Positions 5,991 through 8,241 of a DNA stretch of 8,241 nucleotides are shown here, one piece after another. The DNA is from Candidatus Nanopelagicaceae bacterium (GTDB lineage: Bacteria; Actinomycetota; Actinomycetes; Nanopelagicales; Nanopelagicaceae). Where the stretch lies: the NCBI GenBank assembly GCA_947489825.1, contig CANLFL010000028.1, positions 1 to 8,241 on the forward strand, written 5' to 3'. A program made the position numbers and the translations under genes. The notes under the pieces were generated by a model. It was not told the DNA's origin. It made no database searches and was given only the letters and a program-made list of their open reading frames with translations. Each line of letters begins with the position of its first letter. Positions within the stretch are counted from its first letter, which is position 1.

Positions 5991-6484
5991 GGTTCGGTCT
6001 TCCACCATTCGGGCAATAGCGCTAGCGCTTCATCGCCAAGTGGGTTTACGCCAGGACCCGCTGATAATGAATGTGCAACGAGTGAATGCAAACACTTCAC
6101 GCGGTTAGGCATTCCACCAGCTGAAATTCCTTCAACTTCTGGAACATCCATCTTGAGTGCTGCACGTGCTGCAAGGTAATCATCATGTGCGGCAGCGTAA
6201 GTACCACCAAGTTCGGCATCGGTTTCTAGTCGTGTGTTCATCTCTGCCATCAGACCAGTTGATTCAAGGGTTGAAATCGCTGCAGTAAGACGAGGGCAGG
6301 TGGCGTAATAAAAGGTGGGAAATGGTTCACCGTGACTTAGGCGAGGTGGAGTCTCAACGACAGCGGCATTGCCGCATGGGCAGCGATATGCGATTGCGTG
6401 AACATCACGGGGTGTGCGACCGAGTTGAGTTTCGATACAAGCTAAATCTTGAGCAGTTACCTGCTTTTCAATCGGTGTTGACAT
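5981..6484 (-). CDS. DUF501 family protein (function unknown)
   Basis: A 167-residue protein of the DUF501 family, placed between the septum protein and ppx as in other actinobacteria. Visible features are an N-terminal LGRTPR segment (21-26), RCPCGNA (34-40) with Cys35 and Cys37, TCPRL with Cys63, and a C-terminal GGMPNRVKCLHSLVAHSL block (123-140) with Cys131, His133 and His138. Three separated Cys/His clusters suggest bound metal, probably zinc, but that is inference. There is no signal peptide or membrane segment, so it should be cytoplasmic. The ATG at 6484 overlaps the ftsB stop by one base (TAATG), a classic coupling arrangement, and its own stop lies inside ppx. Constant association with enolase, FtsB and Ppx hints at a role near cell division or phosphate metabolism, without direct evidence. 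Confidence 0.9.
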   Translation of the reverse strand: MSTPIEKQVTAQDLACIETQLGRTPRDVHAIAYRCPCGNAAVVETPPRLSHGEPFPTFYYATCPRLTAAISTLESTGLMAEMNTRLETDAELGGTYAAAHDDYLAARAALKMDVPEVEGISAGGMPNRVKCLHSLVAHSLSAGPGVNPLGDEALALLPEWWKTEPCE

Positions 6485-6900
6485 TACTTCTCACTTGTAA
6501 CTTGAGTGATCGATGCAATCATGCGCGTGTACCAAGGCGCGCCATCTTCGAGTTGATCGGCTACTTTATTTGCAGTCACTTCTCCATCCCCATTAGGTGT
6601 TCCGGTAACAATGTATTGGCGCTCACCTGGCATGACAAAATGAAGGCGCTCGCGGGCTTGTGCTTTAACGTAATCAGGATCTTGCCAGCGAGTTAACTCA
6701 ATGCGCGCTGCTTCAAGTGCTGCACGATCACCATCTACCTGTGCACGCAGTGAATTAATCTGTGCGCGTTGTGTAAAGTAATTCTGAATTGGCGGAGCTA
6801 ATACGAGTGCGAAGATAAAGAAGACTGCAACAAGAGAGAAGGTTCGGCCAGATCCGGGGCGACGCGAAGAAAACACTCGCTTGGATCTAGACCGAACCAC
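6484..6900 (-). CDS. ftsB: Septum formation initiator protein FtsB/DivIC
   Basis: A 138-residue bitopic membrane protein. A basic N-terminal cytoplasmic tail (1-19, with seven Arg/Lys) precedes one membrane helix (about 20-37), an extracytoplasmic coiled coil (about 42-72), and then the family signature DPDYVKAQARERL (74-86) with MPGE (90-93). FtsB/DivIC joins FtsL and FtsQ/DivIB in the division complex that activates septal peptidoglycan synthesis. The start is GTG at 6900, preceded by a purine-rich GAGAGAGAAG ending 5 nt upstream; an internal ATG is not a plausible start because it would remove the helix. It lies 36 nt after enolase and shares one base with DUF501, so it is in the same operon. 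The C-terminal tail after 100 is low in recognisable features. Confidence 0.9.
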   Translation of the reverse strand: MVRSRSKRVFSSRRPGSGRTFSLVAVFFIFALVLAPPIQNYFTQRAQINSLRAQVDGDRAALEAARIELTRWQDPDYVKAQARERLHFVMPGERQYIVTGTPNGDGEVTANKVADQLEDGAPWYTRMIASITQVTSEK

Positions 6901-6936
6901 GTTAACTTCTCTCTCGTATCACTCGTAGGTGTGAAA

Positions 6937-8228
<1,292 letters not shown>

Positions 8229-8241
8229 AATGATTTATTCA

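Overview
The window looks like a chromosomal segment of a small-genome, low-GC actinobacterium. The main evidence is the run eno - ftsB/divIC - DUF501 - short ppx, a gene order I know from Actinobacteria (mycobacteria, corynebacteria and relatives). The base composition is balanced (near 45-50% G+C by eye), intergenic gaps are very short, and starts are often GTG. That would fit freshwater planktonic lineages such as the acI/Nanopelagicales group, but the lineage is inferred; no marker-gene search was possible. No mobile element, CRISPR array, integrase or long repeat was found. No gene-free stretch exceeds about 165 bases.

Layout. Bases 1-1043 (+) hold the 3' part of a major-facilitator transporter whose start lies off the window. 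Everything else is on the minus strand, so the order of transcription is from high to low coordinates. Enolase (8214-6937) leads a tightly packed run: a septum-formation protein (FtsB/DivIC), a DUF501 protein, an exopolyphosphatase of the Ppx/GppA family, a family 5 uracil-DNA glycosylase (UdgB-like) and a tRNA with anticodon TAA. Gaps are 36 nt or less and several junctions overlap, so a single transcription unit is likely. A second unit (4218-1959) has a fumarylacetoacetase-fold 2-keto-3-deoxypentonate dehydratase followed 16 nt later by an alpha-ketoglutarate-semialdehyde dehydrogenase. Together these would form the last two steps of an oxidative, non-phosphorylating (Weimberg-type) pentose or sugar-acid route ending in 2-oxoglutarate. 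A perfect 12-bp palindrome just before this unit looks like a GntR-family operator. Last comes a seven-helix Bax-inhibitor-1/YccA-type membrane protein, which meets the transporter gene tail to tail, the two stop codons sharing TTAA.

Most notable items: (1) a strand-asymmetric terminator hairpin for the membrane-protein gene, hidden in the last codons of the opposing transporter gene; (2) the GntR-like palindrome before a pathway fragment whose upstream enzymes and regulator are absent here; (3) a TAA-anticodon (leucine) tRNA with a 5-nt variable loop instead of the long arm expected of bacterial leucine tRNAs; (4) a DNA-repair gene overlapping the 3' end of ppx inside an otherwise conserved cluster. 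I saw no wholly new multi-gene system.
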